DNA of 64,000 nucleotides from Chimonanthus salicifolius (GCA_013350335.1 CM023540.1:21333828-21397827), one strand, 5' to 3'; positions 23,702-36,760 are shown, counted from the stretch's first letter. A program made the numbers and translations. The notes: generated by a model not told the origin, from the letters alone.

Positions 23702-24514
23702 TGGAATACCCAGCGCTGGCGTGTGGGAATTATCCCACATCGCCTGGCTCAGCTGGGTATGGAGGGGTTATAAGAGGGTAGCCCCCTCTCTTTAGCATGA
23801 AGCCTTTTGGGCCCAAGGGTGACGCTTGGGCCCAAATGCTAATCCATGTGGGTTTTCGAGCTCAAAGCGGACAATATTATGTTGGGTTGAATCAGATCGT
23901 TACAAATAGTATCAGAGAAAAGTTCAGCCCTCTACCTGTGTGGACTCTCTGTCTGTGTGATGTGACAGAGACGGGGACGACTTTGATTGTAATACGCACA
24001 CACCCACCTAGACATGTGGGAATTGTCCCACATTGCCAAGTAGGTGGGGATGTGGGTCATATTATGAGGGAAGCACCCCCCTCATCAACAAGAGGCCTTT
24101 TGGGCCCAAGAGTGTGACTTGGGCCAATTGAAAACTGTGTGGATCCGTGGGGTCTAAAGCGGACAATATCTTCTTGGGTCGGGATGATCATTACAAATGG
24201 TATCAGAGAAATGTTCAACTATTTGTTTGCGTGGGCCTTCTACCTGTGTTGACCTCCTGTCTGTGTGACATGACAGAGCCGGGGATGGCTCTGGTCTTAA
24301 GAGGGTGGGATTGTAATACCCAACGCTGGCACGTGGGAATTGTCCCACATCGCCCAGCTGCACTGGGTATGGAGGGGTTATAAGAGGGCAACCCCCGCTT
24401 ATTAGAACAAGGCCTTTTGGGCCCAAGAGTGACGCTTGGGCCCAATTGTAAATCCATGCGGGTTTTCGAGCTTAAAGCAAACAATATCATGATGGGTCGA
24501 GTCGAGTTGTTACA
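23702..24514 (+). mobile_element. TRIM retrotransposon array: three LTRs, two short interiors
   Basis: LTR1 23702-23904, LTR2 23988-24195 and LTR3 24312-24514, each about 205 bp, beginning TGTAATACCCAACGC (LTR1 TGG; LTR2 more divergent) and ending GTTACA/ATTACA. LTR1 and LTR2 are followed by AATAGTATCAGAG and AATGGTATCAGAG primer sites. The interiors are only 83 and 116 bp and share a CTGTCTGTGTGA..GACAGAG block. The flanks AACAT and AACGT are a probable 5-bp target duplication with one change. Non-coding; such elements depend on proteins from other retrotransposons. Confidence 0.85.
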
Positions 24515-25849
24515 AACGTACTGAAAGATAATCATATAAATATTCGTGTTGTGGTTTGGTTCTCTTTGTTGATTTTTCTTCTTTCTGTTTTCTTTTTGAA
24601 ATTACCAATGAAATTAGGAGTTCTAAGAAAGTATATGGAACGTGGAATTGGATATTCGAATGCAATGATTTAATGCAAATTATTAATCCAAATTAAATAC
24701 AAATCAAGAAACCATAGCATGCATGAATTCTAATCCGGCATGCTAAGCACAAGATCGTAAAGAGTTTCCTCATACGAGTTTATGAGAGACCAAGAATGGG
24801 GGAAATGTCTTAAACGGGCTCACTTAATCGGTCCCAACTCATTTATTAAATAGATTGGTTCGATTTGAATAGACGACTAAGATTAAATGGGTTGACCCAA
24901 CCAAACTCATTTATTAAAAATTGAACTTGACTCATATGAAACTTAACTACTAATTAACTAGGCTTACTCAACCCAAACAATTGTAAATGGGTTGCTCTAA
25001 CCCATATATATCTTAAATCTTTACCAAATGAGTTAACTCGATAAGAGGAACTAGCTCGGCCGATTTGTCTTGCACCTAACACAGATTATTTATAAATGAG
25101 TTAATCAAACTAAAAGTAATCCATTTATTAAGTTGCTTAGTGGAACCTAAAATAATCTTAAATTACTCGATATGACTCATAGATAATATAACTCATTTTT
25201 AAATGGGTTGACCCAATTTCAAATACTCACCACAACTTAATTGGGTTGACCCACTTGGACCATTATTCAATGATATATCTAAGTCTGATCCATTTGTTAA
25301 TTGGGATAACACAACCTCACTCGACTTATTTATCAATTAATTTTTTTTTCTTATATACGATGGTAGAAAATAAGCGTATGAAATTTTTTAGATTGGAAAG
25401 CAAATTTTCACCAAATAATTTTTTCAAGAATTTTTTTTATTAAAATTCGTTTCTCATTTTTCCCCAAAACTAACCTATTGCCCTAAATGTTCCTCTTAAA
25501 TTTGTTATTTAAATCAACACGTTTAAATCGATATTACGATGTGTATTATACAAAATAATTAAAATTAGGACCAAATATTATATTAAGTTATTTGATACAA
25601 GACATCACAGGAGTAATTCGAATGATCTTCAATTTAGTGCCTAAGATTAGACGGTCTCTAATGATTTTTTTTTCATGTTTTTTATTCTTAGATGTTTATC
25701 TAACCTCTCTTTTAATGTGGTTAGGTATGTCTATTTGAACCACGATTCCCAGCATAGAAAATGTCACTTGTTAATAAATTATTTGAAGAGTATACCTTAT
25801 GGACTGAATTTTTAATCAAAAGACATTGGAGTGATGATGCAGAATCTAC
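24515..25849. other. Intergenic; iterated CATTTATTAA-rich stretch, no gene
   Basis: From about 24820 to 25350 the words ACTCATTTATTAA and GGGTTGACCCA recur irregularly in both directions. This may be a decayed relative of the GGGTCGGGT-type MITEs nearby. No coding sequence recognised. Confidence 0.4.
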
Positions 25850-25857
25850 ATAAAAAA

Positions 25858-26235
25858 TAGGATTGCAACTCGGGTCGGGTTTTGACCCTATCCGCATAAT
25901 CCGACCCGAGAAATCATATAGGTCGGGTTGAGAATTTTGGGTCAGCGGGTCAGGTCGGGTTGAGAAGACAAAAACCCGCATGGAATTTGGGTCGAGTCAG
26001 CTTAAGGATTTTACAAGTTAGCCCGACCCAGTGCAGCCAAAATTAGGCTAAAATGAGTTCAAAATGCATGTCGGGTCAGAATTCGGGTTGATTTGTTTTA
26101 GAATTCGGGTCGGGTCGGGTCGAGAATTTCAAGTTGAGAATTCTGGGTTTGGTCGGGTTGGGTTCCATAAATATTAAGTCGGGTCGGGTTGGGTATCTTG
26201 AAACCCGATTCGGCCCGACCCTAGTTGCAGCCCTA
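25858..26235. mobile_element. hAT-type MITE with GGGTCGGGTT iterations
   Basis: Ends TAGGATTGCAACTCGGGTCG and CGACCCTAGTTGCAGCCCTA are inverted repeats, flanked by the 8-bp duplication ATAAAAAA (25850-25857 and 26236-26243). Inside, GGGTCGGGT and its complement recur many times. No transposase. The 8-bp target site and TAGGG-like ends fit the hAT superfamily. Confidence 0.88.
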
Positions 26236-26243
26236 ATAAAAAA

Positions 26244-28069
26244 TATTTGTCCGGCGTTGATTCTTAGAATACTCTAAAAAGTCACTTCCTATAAAATTAT
26301 ATAGTGTGTGTGGATAAAGAAGCTTGTACATGTACTGAAGATTACTCGGATGCTCTAAGAGGCTTGAAGATTTTGATAAAAAAAATAGAAGGAAATTTTT
26401 AATAGAATCACTCTCTTTCGCACCATTGAAGAGAAAAAAAAAGAGTGATTGACTTACAAGAAAATACATTTTTATAGAAAAGTGTATATTAAATCCTATA
26501 CATAAAACATTAGGAGTTTTCTAATTTTAAATTAATATTTTTAAGCTTTATATTTTTCTAGAATTTTTAGATGAATTTGATATTTAAAAATTATGTCACT
26601 AGACCCAACGAGAAGGATACGTAGCCATGGACTGAGCGAAATTAAGGATGGGCGTTAGATTTTCTTCTCTACTTCAACTTCCCCGTTTCGAGAAGAGCTA
26701 GAGTTTGTTTTAATTCTTTTTCTGTAAATCTCATTCATTTACATCTTACATTTCAGGCCATGTGCTTTACCGTGATTCCATCACCATGTGTTTGATGAAA
26801 TATCTTAAAGAGACTTGATTTCCTGGAAACTAGGCTGCCCAAATTGTTGCTTTACTGCTCTTTGTTAGGAGTTCCATATCCATTTTAATGGGAGCACCCA
26901 CATCTGGGTATGCTAATGTAACACCATTGCCACATTCTATTCTCAATTGTGGCCTCAATTGGCAGAGAATAGATATACAATTCGATGGTTTAAAGGACAG
27001 TATGCTCGCCTTCTTTGTCATTTTGGCTGGATAACAACAGTTAATAATGTCATGGGCAGGGTGTTAGTAACAATGTTTTGACACCATGAAAGAAATTGGT
27101 GCACACTTGTATGCTACTGTCTTTGAAAATGACTCGAAGTTGCACCATGTAGCACTTCTCTTGATTATATGGATAAGTTATTTAACATTGCCTCTGCTGG
27201 TCAATATAATATGAAGGAAGCTCCGCTAGAACTTGTTAGGACCTCTATACTAGCTCAAAAGACTAGCTTATTAGATGGAGTAACTCAAGTTTTTATAAAT
27301 TCTTTAATCTCCCTCTATACTTTAAATATGAGACTTGTTCGCCAGTCCCAACAATACCACTCTCGAACGAGACTCTCCAGCAGCCATTTTGTATGCCTAG
27401 GGGATTCCCTGAGCGTACATGAAGTAGTCCGAGCATGTCTCTAATACTATTTGTTAGGACGGGGTATTTAACATGTTAGACCATTAGACGGAGTGAGCCA
27501 AATCTTTTATAAATCTCTAAATCTCCCTTTACATTTCAGCAGCCCCAATAGAACTTGGAATTCCAAAGTGTTAAAAAGAAAAATTACCACGCTTCAGACA
27601 TGCTTGTGCAAACACTAGGGCTTGATGAATCAAAGTTAGCTGCCGATACACTTCTCTTGACTGGGCAACATGTTCATGTTGCACTTTTACCTTCAATACT
27701 TGTAAGAACTTGTGCACAACCACATTTAACGGGTCTTTATTTGGATCTTGTGAGATTCGCACCTATACCCAAACCCACCACTGAATGCAATTCACCTCAA
27801 CCTTCTTGCTTCTCACCAAGACTTTTCCTACTAACCTACATGACCTTCACGTGGATGACCACCACCAAATTAAGAACTTCCACTTTTTAAGACGGGTTTC
27901 TGCCGCTTTAGATTATCTAAATGATGTAAAAATAATGTGGTACAATAGAGTTGATATCAGAACCACGTTTTAGAAAATTGAAGAGAAATGAGCCATTTTG
28001 ATTCATGGGCACATTGGGTTGTTGGTCATAGGTGGTTCTGATGCAGCGGGAGCCTATTAAATTTCCCAA
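26244..28069. other. Intergenic; SINE tail and exon-like remnants, no gene
   Basis: 26283-26390 resembles the 3' half of the SINE family. On the minus strand at about 26822-27035, CCAG precedes a 60-codon frame (KPSNCISILCQLRPQLRIEC, then GNGVTLAYPDVGAPI) that ends in a stop; it looks like an old exon but I do not recognise it. At 27571-27762 another minus frame (VVVHKFLQVLKVKVQ..) has the same status. No intact gene can be built from these. Confidence 0.35.
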
Positions 28070-28078
28070 TATAACCTC

Positions 28079-28689
28079 GGGGAGCCATACAGACACCCAA
28101 TTTTTCTTTCTCTACACACCCTTTTTCAAAATTTTGGATGAAATAACCATTTTGCCCTTCCACTTCATCTTCCGCCGAACATACAGCTGAAGGAATCCTT
28201 CCTTCGGACGAATGATCAACCGAATACACAGAAGAAAGGGAAAAAAAACCGGTAGCCCCACCGTTGATCAATACCAAAGGTCTTCCTTAGCCGTACATAG
28301 GTGGGCCAGGGGCGATCATGGTGGTGTCGATCCTAGGGTCAAAAGTCCAGGATCCACTTCGATCTAACAAAAAAACTCACAAAATTGATTTTCAGATGCC
28401 CCAAAGAGCAGCCAAAGAAATTGGCCAGAGGAGGGTCCCACCATACCTAGATCAGAGATCTGATGGTACAGATGGATAAACCATAAAAAAATGGAATGTG
28501 TATGGTGGGTCCAGCAGGCAGAAACTTTCTCCATCACCTGATCTAAGGCCGAGAAGAAGATCTGATGGCAACAAATCTCCTTCGACTGTACGTTTGGAAG
28601 AAGATGAAGTGAAAGAGCAAAAGGGTTATTTCACCCAAAATTTTGAAAAAAGGTGTGTAGAAAAAGAAAAATCAGGTGTCTATATCCCC
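28079..28689. mobile_element. Mutator-type MITE with long terminal inverted repeats
   Basis: Left GGGGAGCCATACAGACACC pairs with right GGTGTCTATATCCCC, and the arms match for about 140 bp (for example CCACTTCATCTTC against GAAGATGAAGTG). A perfect 9-bp target duplication, TATAACCTC, lies at 28070-28078 and 28690-28698, as expected for Mutator-like elements. The ends resemble those at 3078-3762. Frames inside are not genes. Confidence 0.88.
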
Positions 28690-28698
28690 TATAACCTC

Positions 28699-29152
28699 AT
28701 GCAATTTGCATGATGGAGGGCAAATGAGACATAGTATGGGTTAGATTAGAAGTAGAGTCCCACAAGCTAGACTCACCAAACCGCAAAGGAGGTCCATTAA
28801 AATATTAAATAGCCAAACTTCTAATCTGGCTCCTATTAATTACTATGTTGGCAGTTAGATTACTTTCAGATAAATTCTCTTTTATTTACATCCATATGTA
28901 TTAATGAGAAAAGATATTGTATAACAAAAATATTTATTGTAAAATATATGGGACCAGTGAAATAAAGAAGCATGCATGCATCCACAAGATATGAGAGGAG
29001 TCCATTGACTACTACTTTTTTCTAACTTCAAATGTATGGGGACATGAAACGTCCCTTTCCCACCTGTCACTGAAATGTGTTTGAAGTCATGTTCAGTTCT
29101 TTGCATTTGTAAAATCATTAAAAAGAGGTTAAGTTTAGTAATAAGAGAGGAC
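28699..29152. other. Intergenic, nothing recognised
   Basis: AT-rich; no open frame or repeat signature supported. Confidence 0.4.
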
Positions 29153-29157
29153 AAATG

Positions 29158-31128
29158 TGTTATACAAATTTTAAATTTATAACTACTCGCAAATGTATGA
29201 ACCATTAGATAGTATAGTCATTGAGTGTGAGGTCGAACCTATCGGAACTTAAGAAAATATATCCGTGAAAAACATACAACTGAATTATATATGTTAAGAA
29301 ATTTAGAAAATTATACAAATAAATCTTAAACATGGAATTTATTATCTAATCTAGGAAATCTAATTTTAATTTAAAAATATTCTAAAAATAGAAAACAACT
29401 CTAAAAATAGGAACCACATCTAAAATTAGAAATTTACCATTCAAGATATCTAATTTTCATGGAAAACACAAAATCCATCTAGCTTCAATTAAGATGGTGG
29501 AATTAATCTAAAAATTATAAATAATCTTAATCTAACTTAGAACACAAATTAAGATGCAATTAATTAATTTACCAACCTAGTTCCACAATTTTCAAAAATT
29601 TGAATTTATAGACAAAAGAAAACAAAAATAACATCTAAATTACCTATATACATATGTACAATGGAACTGGATCAAAAAATCAATGAGGCATTATCATCTA
29701 AATTTTAATAATAAAATAACAACTTAGAACATGGAACTCACGTAAATTATTTAACACGCATTCAAATATCTCATTCATTAAAATTCTAAATATGAAATCT
29801 ATGAAATCCATTTAACTAAGAAAATTCAATTCCAGCCTTAGGCTTAGGTAAAATTTCTACTTGTAATTCCAAATCTAAATAATTTCACTCTTAAAAAGAG
29901 CCTTAGAAGGGAAAAATCAAGTTCTACCAATTTTAAAATAATCACTTTCTTTGAATTTCTTAGAAAAATAAACAATATAAAATCATTAAAAGAATGGAAA
30001 TAAAATTGAAATTTTCATTACACATGAAAGAACAATTGGAAAACCATAATTCTAATTCTCACATTCTCTTATTAATTAAAACATTGGAATAAAAATTACA
30101 AATCAATGAAATTTTGGAATAAAGACGTAAGAAAAATACAATGGAAATCAAAATCCATCAACCTTACAACCCAATGTAGATTGAAAATTCCATAGTCTTT
30201 CTCCTTCTCTTCTTCCTCTCCTCTTCTTTGCACAGCTTTTTTTTCAATGTCCAAGTTCAATTTTCTCAGTGGGAGAGGGAGTATTTATAGATGAAAGGAG
30301 ATGGAATGAATGATTTGAATTTAAATATTTAAATAAAGCAAGGGACACTTGGAGGGCTGATATGGTTTGTGTTAAACTTAGAATGGCTTAAAAAAGGCAA
30401 GGAGGTGGAAAAAATAGTAAAATTTGTTTAAGGAAATTGGGTGCAAAATCCCTTTCTTTACACATGTACCACATTAAAGCTCAGTTTTGACCTTGTTAAT
30501 GTCCGAATCAGGAAAAGTCGTAAACTACAAAGTTATAGCCCTTGAAGTCTTCTTTTTAATGCAAAAAAAAAAAAAAAAACAATCGGACATTGGAGTGGAA
30601 CTTTATAACCAAAATACTGTGTCAAACCTTCCTTTTTTTCTCCCCTTCTTATTTTGTTTCTTTTTCCTTAATCCACTTGCCAAATTTGAAAATCCTCTTA
30701 TATTAGCTTGTAAATTTCGTATTTCCTCTTGAGATAATGAAAACCGTCTTCACACATGTGGATTTCTTAATGGGCTCAATAATTGAGCTTTTCAAGTATG
30801 AAAAATCTAATAATTAATTTTACCACTTACAATCAATTCTAAAAATGTATTAAATTAATCCAAACTCTCATAAATGGATTTAAATTAATTAATTTACAAT
30901 AAAACCCCTAAAATTGTGGTAAAATAATTATTAAAAATTCCAACTTTCCAAAAACATCAACTTATGCCCATAAATTGTAAAATTCATCATTTGAATTCCC
31001 ATATCTTTTATTTCCATGTAAATCCTACAAAACTTCAAAAATCCAATTAAACATATCATAAAACACATAAAACAAAGGGTAACTAGTCCAAATACAAGGG
31101 TAAAATAGTCATTTTTCTGTGCTCATCA
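29158..31128 (-). mobile_element. Complete solo LTR, family A (1971 bp)
   Basis: Begins TGTTATACAAATTTTAAA, ends TTTCTGTGCTCATCA, and is flanked by the perfect 5-bp duplication AAATG (29153-29157 and 31129-31133). The GAGTGTGAGGTCGAACC block lies near the + strand left end. TATAAATA on the minus strand is at 30282-30289, so transcription is expected leftward. No second LTR or interior is present, so this is a solo LTR left by LTR-LTR recombination. It is the best-preserved member of the family and defines its ends. Confidence 0.92.
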
Positions 31129-31136
31129 AAATGCTT

Positions 31137-31447
31137 TAAGTAATTTTGAAGGGTTGATTTGAGAGAAGTCTCGGGATTAAAGTTTTTTCAACACAAAAAA
31201 AAAAAAAAAAAAAGCTATTCACCATTATTTTGTACTTGATATGTGCGAATTGAAAATTTTACACATGCTCTAAAGATTAGTTAGATGAGATGCTTGAATA
31301 CCTTGATTTTTTAAGAAAATGAATGCTTTAAACTTGTTACTCTTGAAAGGTCTGATATCAAAGATTAATATGGCATAATATTTTAAAATTGATCCTCTAT
31401 TTAGAAATTTAACTTTAATGAACATTATTAAATTTCATTAAGAAGTT

Positions 31448-31497
<50 letters not shown>

Positions 31498-31500
31498 CAA
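31137..31500 (+). repeat. SINE-like fragment followed by an AT microsatellite
   Basis: 31137-31325 has the SINE 3' block (TTTTACACATGCTCTAAAGAT, then CTTGAATACCTTG). About 31452-31494 is an uninterrupted AT repeat. No gene. Confidence 0.45.
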
Positions 31501-31774
31501 ATAGAAATTTACATTATCTAATTTAATTTTATCTAACTCTAATCTTAATCTATATTTTAATATCTCTCCTCAAATTTAAGTGGATTTATTTCAGTTTGAA
31601 TTTATTTAAATAGAAAATTCAATGGTCAAATGATAACATCTTGTGGAACAAAATTAGAGTGAGATGTGGTTGTAAAGCTGATGAAAATATCAATGTACCT
31701 TAATTATTGATAAAAAAAAAAAAAAGAGAAAAAGATCAACATTCTTCAAAAGAGATTGAATAATTCAATTAATC

Positions 31775-31967
31775 CTGGCTAACATGGCATTGTTGGGGCA
31801 TGTCTTCGAATCAAGCCCCCCTCAACACAAAAAAGGTGACTCCCCTTAGTTGTGTACTCGGTGTGTGTAGATTGGGAGATTACACATGCCTTAATGATTA
31901 GTCACGTGGGACGTCTGGAAAATTCAAGTGGGATGCTTGGATACTTCGGTCTTAAAAAAAAAAAAAG
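31775..31967 (+). repeat. tRNA-type SINE copy
   Basis: B-box-like CTTCGAATCAAGCC near 31804, a GGTGTGTGTAGATTGGG block, CATGCCTTAATGATTAGTC, and an A-tail at about 31955-31967. Same family as 18995-19157. Confidence 0.6.
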
Positions 31968-32760
31968 AATAGCATGTTGGAGAATAAAACACATAAACCA
32001 CAGATCAATCACAAACACAAGAACAGAAAGATTTACGTCGTTTGGCAAAAACCTTCTTATGTCCAAGGAGCGTGACATAGACAACTGGTTACAAAGATTC
32101 ACAATCCTTTCTCTATGTCTCATTCACAGTCTCTCCTTTTTTTCTCTCTTTTTCTCATTGATAAAGCCCCAAAAATTGAAAATCGGTCAGCGATGCTCCC
32201 TCGGACATTTTGTGTAACTCGACACAAGTTTTATTGTATTTGCCTATTTTACTATTTGAATCGGCTTGTCGAACCCTTTGCTTTAAGTGAGTTGAAGATT
32301 TCGGTGAAGCTAATTTAAAAGATAAAATAGACAATAAAATAAAATTTATGTCAAATTACACAAAATACTAATGAAAGAATCACTACTTCTGAAAATCACA
32401 TAAAGAAAAAAAGTTCTTATATACTGAGTTTGTAATAAGAGGCTTCTGAACCTTATATAAATACACTTTAATACAGTAACCAATCTTCTTGACCAAATCC
32501 AATAAAATCCAAAGTACCAAAAAGTCACAGCGATGTTTTACAAAGAGCAACTATCATGGCAGCAAATGATTGGTTAAACAATGATCAGATAATCACGGTG
32601 ACAGTAGGCAGAACACTAGTCAGACACAAGGCAGCCAACAAATAGAACGGTCGACGTGGACGTGGACGATCGACGTGTGGGTACATGGAGAGGAGGACGA
32701 GGAAGAAAAAAATGGAGATGGTGAGTGCGCATATGGATGGGGAACAAGCACACCGATACA
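31968..32760. mobile_element. LTR remnant and half of a MITE
   Basis: About 32020-32075 (GATTTACGTCGTTTGGC, then CTTATGTCCAAGG) resembles the conserved Copia-LTR block in reverse orientation. At 32185 GGTCAGCGATGCTCCCTCGG matches the start of the MITE at 44245-44505 for about 50 bp, with no right end. 32600-32740 is unusually GC-rich (GTGGACGTGGACGATCGACG). No gene. Confidence 0.4.
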
Positions 32761-35700
32761 TAATTCCAATTAGTTGAATATCATAATATCATGTTTAAAA
32801 AAATATATCTATATAATTTTTCATAAATCTTAATCAATTTTATCGAGAAGTTATTCACATACATATACATATAAACATAAGATAAATCCAAACTTTATCA
32901 AATCATATCCCAACTAAATAGAAATTAATATAATCTAATTTAATCTTATCTAACTTTGATCCTAGTTTCAGTCCTAACAGACTCATGACAAAATTCTGAG
33001 ATTTTTTTCATCGTTGATGTCACAAAAAGGGAATATCATTTTTAATGAGAGAAAAGAATGAAAGAAATAGATTTTGTTCTTGTAATCTGGCATTATCCAT
33101 CCTCAAGATATGACTTTAACTTAATGTTCTAACCGACACTTAGATTATGTATTGATTTGGTAATAATGGAAATATAGGGTTAGGTGATCATTAATTGTGG
33201 TGCATAAAATAGTATTTGAGTTATTATTTGTTTAATGACTGAAAGTATATAGACGTTTTATCTAACTAATGTTTTGGGAGATGTGCATACCTCCTAACAC
33301 ATATACTGTGTTCAAGTGACGAGGAATAACCCCATGAAAAGTGGCCGATAAAAGTTTGAGCGTGAATCGAAATCAAGACTTCTCTTTATGAGAAGAACTT
33401 CTCGACCACCTCTAAATTTAATATGTGGGTTATTTAACTCTACAAGTAATGCATAAACTATTATGTGGGTTATTTACTTATTTAACACCACATACACTTC
33501 TGGGGTCAAGGACTCACCCTTCCAACATTAAGACATGTAGATGGTTAGACCACGGTGTAAAAGTAAAAAAACACATGGGCTATAAAAAAAAATTATTTTA
33601 GTAATTTTTTGAAAAAAATAATTTATAATTTAATATTTCTTGAACTATAAAATATCATCTAATATCATATTAGTTCATCGTTAAAAATTATTATTGAAGT
33701 TATCAAATAATAAAATACGAAAAAAGTCAGAACTACAAAGAAAATAGAAAAAAATTTGGAGATTTAGAACTCAGAAATTCATACGTAAACTCTATAAAAC
33801 ACACGAAAGTGATAGTAAATTTTCTATAAAATAATAAAAATACAATAAAATTAAATTTATGATCAGTATTTACTTCAATAAGTGGCATTAACGTCATGAA
33901 CTCACCAATATTTCAATCTTTGTGCGATCCATTTTCTCCAAAAATTTAAACGTCATGTGAGGCTGTGAGCCTTCTTTACAGTGTTACTCTCCTGTTTATT
34001 CTTTTTACTTCTTAACTTTCTAAGTCTTATTAAATCTACAATTTTAGACTAACGTCGATATGTATTTTTACTGATTTGTCCTGACTTAACAGTTTTGCCA
34101 AAAATTTAGATCAAGCCAAGATTTAAAAATTCCAGCCCACATTATTTTTCTAAAAATTAAAAAAATTCTATACAAAAAATAAACTAAAATGACTGAAATT
34201 TTAATCAAGTTTTCAACACATTAAACCGCCATAATCTATTTTTTCTTCAAAATTTAAAACTTAGCATTGAAGTGTGGTTCATTGTTCGAACATAAATTTA
34301 TATAATTATATTTAATAGGCTTTAGCAAATATGATTTATAAGAATATACTAATTATAAATAGATAAAATAAATAAGGGTTTCAATTTTAAAACCGTGATT
34401 TTTTTTATTAAAGTACAAGGAAAGTTACTGTTTTCTTTTTTAATTTTCGATTCTACCCTCTCCAATACTCCGAAGTCTGAACTCCACCGTTTCTGCAGCT
34501 GTCATTCTTTTCATATTTTCTCTCTCTCTCTCCTTCTTCATCCTTTTCAACGAAAGAGAAATTTCGTGGAAAACTACATCTAACCGCCTACTAGAGGGTA
34601 CTCTGGGAGGCAGGCGTGTAATCTCTTCTCAGGTCATCATTGCTCTCCTTCACTCGTTATCAACGGATGGCCTGAAACACATTACATTGAAAACAATTTG
34701 TTAGAAAAGTAAAAAATCAACGCCCTAAGTTTATAGTAATAAACATGAAACACATGACAGCGCAAACCCCATTTGTAGAAAAATTCAATAATCGCATTTG
34801 AAATTTGAACGAAGAATAAATAGTAACAACGGCTATGAGTTAATACGGTTTTATAAAGAATCATATATATATATTTTTTAAATAAAAAGAGCTTAGCAAG
34901 AAAAAATGCCATGTTCATGGGTCTTTAAAGTTAGAATGCACCTCACTGAACCAGAGAAATGGAATCCTTTCATTCATTAGATTTCTTCAGTTTGGATGGA
35001 ATCCAAACAAAAGAAAGAAGATATTCAAGTATCCAAAGAGACCTTAAATGTTTTTAACTGCTCAAAAAATAAGGACCTTGCAAAAAATTTGTGTAAGAAA
35101 ATGAGAGTTCCACGTCAATTGTGAGGGAAGATAAGAGTGATAATTGGCACATCACGTGAATTCAAGTATCTCCTAACTGAATGAGATAATTGACAACGTT
35201 CAATTCACTGAAAAATCTCATTTGAGAGGAGATTGTTGGAATGTAAACGAGAGTCCTACATCAATAGTTAACGATAAAATCTAAAGACTTAAATGACATT
35301 GAATCACTCTAACTATTAAACTAATCTTTTGAGTGGAAAGTTAAATTCTAACATTCCAGAGCCCCTAGAGAGAAGAGACCAAGTTCTTGCAATGGAATCA
35401 AGGGAGCGTAGAATCGGATGTTTCAAAAAGTAGTAACTACCCACTAGTGTACCTAAATAAAAAGTAAGGTGTAAAAATTACAACTCATAAATAAATTATC
35501 AAATCCGTAGATCCTGTTGTCAGTGACTCACTTATGGTGAAATAAATGAAGTTTGGAATATTGATGCCCCGATTCGCATCTGTCAAATGGATGGTCAGCC
35601 AGAAATCAAGCGATTGTCGTAGTTGTCAGTTGTCGCGAACCTTTTCTAAATTGGGCCTATAGCTCGATTACAAATATCGATTGATATTGTGTGTATCGAT

Positions 35701-36363
35701 TGAGATATTTTGAATTTTTTACGGTTGAGATATCTCGAGTTTTTTACGTACAGTATTGATTATACTGACGAGATATCAGCTGATATAACCGAGATACCGA
35801 AATACCGGCCGAAATACCGATGTCTCGGAATCATCAATGTTTGGACCAGGTGAAAATTCAAAATAATTAAATTTTCAAAATTCAAAATAAAAAAGCTAAT
35901 GTGATTGAATGATTTTTTACTTTTATCTAACCATTTGTCTTTATCATTTTGTGATATCTTGTAAAAAAAATATATGATTCACTTCATATCTTAATAAGCC
36001 CCTATTCCTAAATTGAATGAGTCCATTTTATTTAAATTTTATTAATTAACATTTTTTTATTTCATAAGACTTTGATTTATTGAATAATTCTCGTGTAATT
36101 TTCATATTTAATTCTTTTTTTCTATATATGTCATTCAAACGTGAACTCTGATAAATACTCAATCTTGACATTTGACATCGAATGTCATTTTAACAACCTT
36201 TTCATTTTACATCTTTGATAAGTGTAAAATTTTCAAGTTCTCACGCTAATAACTATTTATTTGAAACAGGCTAATCACGTACTCAATAAAATCTCATGAC
36301 TCGGTCGTGTCAGCATAGGGTTTTCAAAGCAAGTTTTCCTGTGGCAGTCCCTTTCGTCATAAT
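32761..36363. other. Long intergenic stretch, no gene supported
   Basis: AT-rich DNA without credible frames. 35234-35353 starts TGTTGGAATG and ends TCTAACA like a small LTR, but without matching flanks. 35660-35830 repeats ATATCG, GAGATATC and CCGAGATACC words, a decayed relative of the TATCGGCCGATA elements at 48056 and 51628. A CT-rich patch at 34515-34545 could be promoter-like, but nothing follows it. Confidence 0.4.
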
Positions 36364-36371
36364 TAGATATT

Positions 36372-36752
36372 TTGGGTCGAGTTTTGATTCGATTCGTATG
36401 ACCCGACCTGAGAAATCAGTGAACTATATTATATATTTATAAATTTGGAGTCGAGTCAAGTTGAAAAAAGAAAGTCGTATAGAATTTGGGTCGGATTGAA
36501 CTTGGAAATTTAAAATCAATCAAACTCGACCCAAATTGACCCAATCTAACCCGAATTTTAGAAAATGTAAATAACTTGATGTTGTTTTTTTTCCCCAAAA
36601 TTGGGATAAAAACGGGTCAGGCTGTTGCACCAGTAACTTGAGTCGGGCCAGGTTGAGCAATTTGGGCCAACAATTTGGGTCGGCTCAATAATTTTTTATA
36701 TGAGTTGAGTTGGGTTTATTAAAACTGACCTAACTCGCCCAAGTTTCAGACC
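36372..36752. mobile_element. Decayed hAT-type MITE related to 25858-26235
   Basis: Rich in TTGGGTCG, GACCCGACC and GGGTCGGCTC words, with internal order like the intact element at 25858. Flanked by the 8-bp direct repeat TAGATATT (36364-36371 and 36753-36760). The left terminal repeat appears lost. Confidence 0.6.
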
Positions 36753-36760
36753 TAGATATT

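Noticed and set aside
23797..24117. 106-codon frame
   Set aside because: Runs across the TRIM LTR1, interior and LTR2; retroelement sequence only.
25858..26235. GGGTCGGGTT iterations as an interstitial telomere repeat
   Set aside because: Plant telomere units are TTTAGGG; here the repeats sit between clear MITE ends with an 8-bp target duplication.
35234..35353. Possible tiny LTR (TGTTGGAATG to TCTAACA)
   Set aside because: No matching flanking duplication and no primer site after it.
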